A DNA stretch of 64,000 bases from Faeciplasma sp048393055 (lineage in GTDB: Bacteria > Bacillota > Clostridia > Oscillospirales > Ruminococcaceae): NCBI GenBank assembly GCA_048393055.1, contig DBFJJS010000010.1, positions 186,001 through 250,000 on the forward strand. The letters run 5' to 3'. The first letter of the stretch is position 1. Every line of letters begins with the position of its first letter. Under the pieces are notes generated by a model that did no database searches, was not told where the DNA came from, and worked only from the letters and a program-made list of their open reading frames with translations. Positions 60,582 through 64,000 of this stretch are shown here, piece after piece. The translations under genes were made by a program, and so were the position numbers.

Positions 60582-61901
60582 TTACAAAAACGGTTTTTGC
60601 AGGAGCTCGATACCGATAAATCCTCTGGCGAACTTTCCGTTGCCGATGCTGACCTTGTTGGTGTACTCAATGTTATACCGGCCCTCATTCTGCTTGAGAA
60701 AGGAACAGAAGCTCTTTTGAGAAAGACCGGACAGAGCGTTATCGTCACACCACAGCTTGTAAACGGCATACAGGTCTTTGGAACTGACCTCATAATCTGC
60801 CTTGAAGCGAATATACCCCTCCGATGCAAGAAATTCGATGATGTTATTTCCGTCCGATACAGCAGCGTCCATGTTGCCCTGTGCCGATTGGCTGACCGTA
60901 AACTTGTAATCGTTGTCAATCAGACGGCGAAGTCCCTCCAATGCCCACAGGAAAATGCCCTCCGCTTCGGCGCACATTTTTTCTGCGATATACGGATCGT
61001 CTTTTCTGTTCGGGTCTTTCTCTTTGGTGGAGAGGATAATCTGTCTGCGGAAGAAACCCACACTGCGGTCATAGAGGGATTGCAGTACACCGTTGCCCAA
61101 GCCTATAAAACGCACATACAAATCGCCCTGATAGCTCTGCTGTCCCTTTTTCTCCAAATCCATCGGTAATTCCGCTGTGATGATTGCCTTGATGTTGTTG
61201 GTTTGAGGCAAGGCTTCCAGCCTCATATCGTCATCCAGCATCACAAGCTCGTGTTCCAGATCGGCACGGGCAAAGGGACTTGTCTCCACCTTTGCGATAC
61301 TGCCTGTATTCATATTGCTGCCCAACAGCGCACGAAGGACGATACCGATACGGCTCTTGCCCTCGCCGCCTCTGCCAATCAGAAGGAGCATCTTCTGCCC
61401 TTTGGTGGAAGGGATAAAGCAATATCCCATAAACTCCTGCAGGGTCAAAATATCCTCCGCCTCTAAAAGCTGAGACAAAAAATGCAGCCATGTCACAGGC
61501 TGCGGAACGTCGGGATTATAGGCGACAGGCAGACGGTTACGGCAAAAATCCTTATCGGGGCTGAATCTGCCATCCAGATAATAAGTGCCGTTTGCCACAT
61601 GAATCCGGTCTTGATATAGAGATAACTTAGCGGCGCAGCACTCCATCCGCATCACATCCAAAAGGTTTGTGACTTTCTTTGCAACACCGCTGGTCACATA
61701 ATACTTGATGCGGTCATAGATTACCTTTTTCAAGCGGTTTTCATCATATACTCTGCCATTGACTGTGAAAAATGCTCCGTTTACCGCAATCATGGGATAG
61801 CTCCGAAGGAATTCTTCACAGAATACAGTTTCATTGATTTTCTTTCCGTCAAACCACGCCGGGCTGTCAAATGGCAAGGCTTGCGTCTTTTCTTCGCACA
61901 T
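60582..61901 (-). CDS. D5/SF3-type helicase-primase (element 2)
   Basis: A 439-aa replication protein with Walker A GRGGEGKS, Walker B VMLDDDMR, and the SF3 motif FIGLGNGVLQSL. It is homologous to the element 1 protein from WFDGKKINETVFCEEFL through GIELLQKPFL and 18 aa shorter. It overlaps the CHC2 gene by 35 nt. Confidence 0.92.
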   Translation of the reverse strand: MCEEKTQALPFDSPAWFDGKKINETVFCEEFLRSYPMIAVNGAFFTVNGRVYDENRLKKVIYDRIKYYVTSGVAKKVTNLLDVMRMECCAAKLSLYQDRIHVANGTYYLDGRFSPDKDFCRNRLPVAYNPDVPQPVTWLHFLSQLLEAEDILTLQEFMGYCFIPSTKGQKMLLLIGRGGEGKSRIGIVLRALLGSNMNTGSIAKVETSPFARADLEHELVMLDDDMRLEALPQTNNIKAIITAELPMDLEKKGQQSYQGDLYVRFIGLGNGVLQSLYDRSVGFFRRQIILSTKEKDPNRKDDPYIAEKMCAEAEGIFLWALEGLRRLIDNDYKFTVSQSAQGNMDAAVSDGNNIIEFLASEGYIRFKADYEVSSKDLYAVYKLWCDDNALSGLSQKSFCSFLKQNEGRYNIEYTNKVSIGNGKFARGFIGIELLQKPFL

Positions 61902-62499
61902 GGCGCACTTCCTCCTTCCGTTTCTTCACTACATAGTCCCTCAGCAGCTCGAACTTGCCGTCCTTCATCAAATCATCCACAACTGCAACCCGTTCTTCCG
62001 GATTGCCAACGGTTAGCGTATCAATCAGATGTTCAATGTGACAGAGCATCTGCAACGCTTCCACAAAGCGATTATCCGGTTTCTCGTCCGGCGTTTTGGG
62101 TGCATACCGCACTTTCCAATTTTTAAGCAGATGCAGATAATCGGTCAGCGCTCGGAAACACTGTATTTCGTCCTCCCGAAGCTGACGGATATTTGGATGC
62201 TTTAGCTTGTGGGGAGTTGCCACAGACTGTCCCGGCTCAGCACTGATACCGAAGTCTACAGCCAGTTTTTTCGCTGCTTCATAGCTGCTCAGATTAAACA
62301 GCCTTTCCACGAAGTCAATCACGTCTCCCTTGGCTCCGCAGCCGAAGCAATAGAAGTAGTTTTCATTCAGCTTCATGCTTGGGTTGCGGTCATCATGGAA
62401 GGGACAGCAAACCATGTTGTTACGGCTTACCTTCAAGCCGTAGTGTTCGGCAGCTTGCCTTAAAGTGACAGCCGCCTTTACGTTCTCAAATAAATTCAT
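61867..62499 (-). CDS. CHC2 zinc-finger primase-like protein (element 2)
   Basis: A 210-aa protein with CCPFHDDRNPS and FYCFGCGAKGDVIDF. ATG 62499, after GGAGGTATGCGA, gives MNLFENVKAAVT, aligning with MNLFETVKSAVT of element 1; nine upstream codons are not needed. No Toprim domain is present. Confidence 0.92.
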   Translation of the reverse strand: MNLFENVKAAVTLRQAAEHYGLKVSRNNMVCCPFHDDRNPSMKLNENYFYCFGCGAKGDVIDFVERLFNLSSYEAAKKLAVDFGISAEPGQSVATPHKLKHPNIRQLREDEIQCFRALTDYLHLLKNWKVRYAPKTPDEKPDNRFVEALQMLCHIEHLIDTLTVGNPEERVAVVDDLMKDGKFELLRDYVVKKRKEEVRHVRRKDASLAI

Positions 62500-62543
62500 T
62501 CGCATACCTCCGTATTTTATTGACAATTCTTGCTTGTCACCTG

Positions 62544-62580
62544 ATTATACGGAGAAAAAGACTATAGACCGAAAAATCCG
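62544..62580. promoter_or_regulatory. Conserved intergenic block (element 2 copy)
   Basis: ATTATACGGAGAAAAAGACT followed by ATAGACCGAAAAATCCG matches 46996-47031. On the minus strand it reads CGGTCTATAG and, further on, CGTATAAT. It lies 45 nt before the CHC2 start. Confidence 0.6.
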
Positions 62581-62590
62581 TCACTTTTGC

Positions 62591-62645
62591 AAAAAAATAA
62601 AAAGCCGCCCTGTAATTTTTGCAAAAATGCAAATCACAGGACGGC
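62591..62645 (-). terminator. Conserved terminator/attenuator ahead of the primase operon (element 2)
   Basis: On the minus strand GCCGTCCTGT pairs with ACAGGGCGGC (one G-U), enclosing the inner hairpin TTTGCA-TTTT-TGCAAA, followed by TTTTTATTTTTTTG. It is the counterpart of 47051-47099, with different bases but kept pairing. Confidence 0.8.
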
Positions 62646-62665
62646 TATTGTTTACAGAAATGATG

Positions 62666-62694
62666 TTGATTTTGTTCCACTTATGAAATATAAT
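62666..62694 (+). promoter_or_regulatory. Promoter of the XRE-sigma operon (element 2)
   Basis: TTGATT (62666-62671), 17 nt, TATAAT (62689-62694), about 52 nt before the XRE start. Confidence 0.75.
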
Positions 62695-62745
62695 ATAGGA
62701 TATAAAAAACGAAAGATTAACACCGACAGGAAAGGGACGCAAAAC

Positions 62746-63585
62746 ATGGAGCGCAAGTATTTATCCGGCAGCGTGAGAGAGCGTTTGCAGGATTTGATGA
62801 AAGAACGCAAAATCACGCAGAGCGAGCTTGCCACAAAAATTGAGATTGATGTAAGTACACTCAGTCGCTTTATCAGTAAAAAAACGGATAAGCTCGGTGA
62901 CGAGAATATCAAAAAAATTGCAAAGGAATTTGGAGTCTCCACAGACTTCCTGCTCGGCGTTACCGATATTCCAGACCGCATGAATTACGATATAGCCGAA
63001 CTTGGCTTGTCGGTACAGGCGGCGAAAAATCTCTATACGGGCAAGGTTAATGCAGAGGTTATCAATCGCTTGCTGGAAAACAAAAACTTCGCCGCAATGA
63101 CCAATATGATAGCACACTATTTTGATGACACCCTTGCCGCCGGATATGCCGCTCAGAATCAAATGTATGCCACATTAAGTGCGCTGCTGATGGGAGAAGC
63201 GAAGCAGCATCCCGAAGATAGAGAAGCTATTACAGAAGCCGTAAAGACTGTCAGTATTTCAAGAATGCCGATGTATCAAGCTGATTTGACCGCCATTCAG
63301 AACACATTTCTGAATGTGCTGAAAGAAATCAAGAAAGAGATTGGCTCCGATGTTTCAGACGCACAGACCATTAGCAAAGAAGCGGTGCAGCAGATGTATG
63401 CAGAGTTGACCAAGGGGCAGGATGTGACAAAGCCGAATGTCACGCCCGAAATGATTGCCGAAGCAATCATAGGAAGCGTCAGCGGCATGGATGGTATTGC
63501 TCCCGAAGCGCTAAAACAATTCAATGAGGCATTGATTGGTTTGTTCACAGTCAAGCCAACAGATGATGAACATGACGACAGTTGA
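62746..63585 (+). CDS. XRE-family regulator with long C-terminal domain (element 2)
   Basis: A 279-aa protein, the same length as its element 1 counterpart. The helix-turn-helix is ITQSELATKIEIDVSTLSRFIS; the C-terminal domain again has QADLTAIQNTF, ELTKGQDV and TPEMIAEAI. The ATG at 62746 follows GGAAAGGGACGC; a longer open frame upstream has no support. It overlaps the sigma-like gene by 14 nt. Confidence 0.85.
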   Translation: MERKYLSGSVRERLQDLMKERKITQSELATKIEIDVSTLSRFISKKTDKLGDENIKKIAKEFGVSTDFLLGVTDIPDRMNYDIAELGLSVQAAKNLYTGKVNAEVINRLLENKNFAAMTNMIAHYFDDTLAAGYAAQNQMYATLSALLMGEAKQHPEDREAITEAVKTVSISRMPMYQADLTAIQNTFLNVLKEIKKEIGSDVSDAQTISKEAVQQMYAELTKGQDVTKPNVTPEMIAEAIIGSVSGMDGIAPEALKQFNEALIGLFTVKPTDDEHDDS

Positions 63586-64000
63586 TAACGAGAAATTGTG
63601 TGCACTGGCTCAGACCGGAGACACGGATGCGCTGAACAGTCTTGTTGAAAACAATCTGCGGTTTATCAGAATGACAGCGCATGAAATATGGAACGCACAT
63701 ATAGAGGTCAATCGGGCACTCGGCGTTACCTTTGACGATCTTGTGCAGGAAGGCTGTCTGGGACTGATGGAATGTGTGGAGAAATTCAATCCCGATGGTG
63801 GCAGTAAATTTCTAACATATGCTGCTCCAGCAATCCGCAATTCGATGATCGACTACATCCGAAGTCTGAGTACATCCTTTGAAGCCAAGCACATGAGCGA
63901 GATTGTCAGTCTGGATGAGGTAACGAAATTTGAAAATCGGGAACGTCATGCCTTTGTTCCCGATTCCAATATGACCAATCCTTTACAGATTTATATTGCT
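63572..64000 (+). CDS. Sigma-70-like factor (element 2, 3' end outside window)
   Basis: The first 143 codons of a sigma factor: CALAQTGDTDALNSLVENNL, FDDLVQEGCLGLMECVEKF and SKFLTYAAPAIRNSMIDYI (region 2). Region 4 lies past the edge. ATG codons at 63563, 63566 and 63572 are possible starts; none has a good Shine-Dalgarno site, so translation is probably coupled to the XRE gene. Confidence 0.85.
   Translation, partial: MTTVDNEKLCALAQTGDTDALNSLVENNLRFIRMTAHEIWNAHIEVNRALGVTFDDLVQEGCLGLMECVEKFNPDGGSKFLTYAAPAIRNSMIDYIRSLSTSFEAKHMSEIVSLDEVTKFENRERHAFVPDSNMTNPLQIYIA

Larger units (their letters stand above)
56716..64000. mobile_element. Integrative mobilizable element 2, core module (runs off the window)
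   Basis: Same gene order as element 1 without HTH-RhuM: recombinase, small protein, relaxase, HTH, noncoding DNA, primase-helicase, CHC2 primase, divergent XRE and sigma. Proteins are clearly homologous but diverged, so this is not a recent tandem duplicate. The left end should lie in 56640-56715, between the two-component promoter and the recombinase stop. The right end is outside. Confidence 0.8.

Noticed and set aside
60179..60919. Long minus-strand open frame of 246 codons over the end of the element 2 primase gene
   Set aside because: It overlaps the primase in another frame, has Ser/Arg/Cys-rich shadow composition, no ribosome site and no domain.

Overview
The window looks like a chromosome segment of a spore-forming, anaerobic, Gram-positive member of the Clostridia, probably in or near Oscillospirales. 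The evidence is sporulation genes (spoIIR, cwlD), the oxygen-sensitive class III ribonucleotide reductase with its activase, AddAB instead of RecBCD, RecD2, a CmpB-type membrane protein, strong Shine-Dalgarno sites and many TTGACA-17-TATAAT promoters. The genus cannot be fixed by eye.

Positions 1-39844 are backbone. From left to right: topA (cut by the edge), dprA and a SpoU/TrmH methyltransferase; the infC-rpmI-rplT operon behind an L20-type leader with an attenuator hairpin, where infC appears to start at AUA; two small membrane-protein genes, one cut by an in-frame TAG; addA-addB; spoIIR; an mreB-type gene; and an operon of an unknown membrane protein, recD2 (also apparently AUA-initiated) and comFC. 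A 56-codon gene is transcribed divergently from a run of membrane protein, cwlD and radA. Then come tRNA-His, a DUF6514-like gene, and a long nucleotide-metabolism run (nrdD-nrdG-lipoprotein-deoB-cdd-pdp) whose promoter carries two NrdR boxes. After that: a DUF4358 lipoprotein with an SGNH hydrolase, asnB, a CmpB-like membrane protein divergent from a TetR regulator around a shared palindrome, an HxlR regulator divergent from a flavin reductase, a sugar acetyltransferase, a surface-anchored GH43-like beta-propeller protein and a nitrilase-family amidase.

Positions from about 39.9 kb to the end are mobile DNA. Two paralogous integrative mobilizable element cores lie head to tail. Each has the same order: large serine recombinase, small protein, MobV relaxase, small HTH protein, structured noncoding DNA, SF3 helicase-primase, CHC2 zinc-finger primase, then divergently a 279-aa XRE protein overlapping a sigma-70-like factor. 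The first (39947-48664) has gained an HTH-RhuM pair coupled to its recombinase and has an array of about five AAAATG-centred palindromes behind its primase gene. The second (56716 to the edge) has a recombinase with an extra C-terminal domain. Between them (49396-56536) is a cargo of response regulator, histidine kinase, two lipoproteins, ABC ATPase and ABC permease.

The most novel-looking parts are the structured noncoding DNA of the elements, the covarying terminator plus conserved block in front of both primase operons, the paired XRE-sigma modules, the RhuM insertion, and the apparent AUA/AUU starts. No CRISPR array, rRNA operon or known defence cassette was seen.
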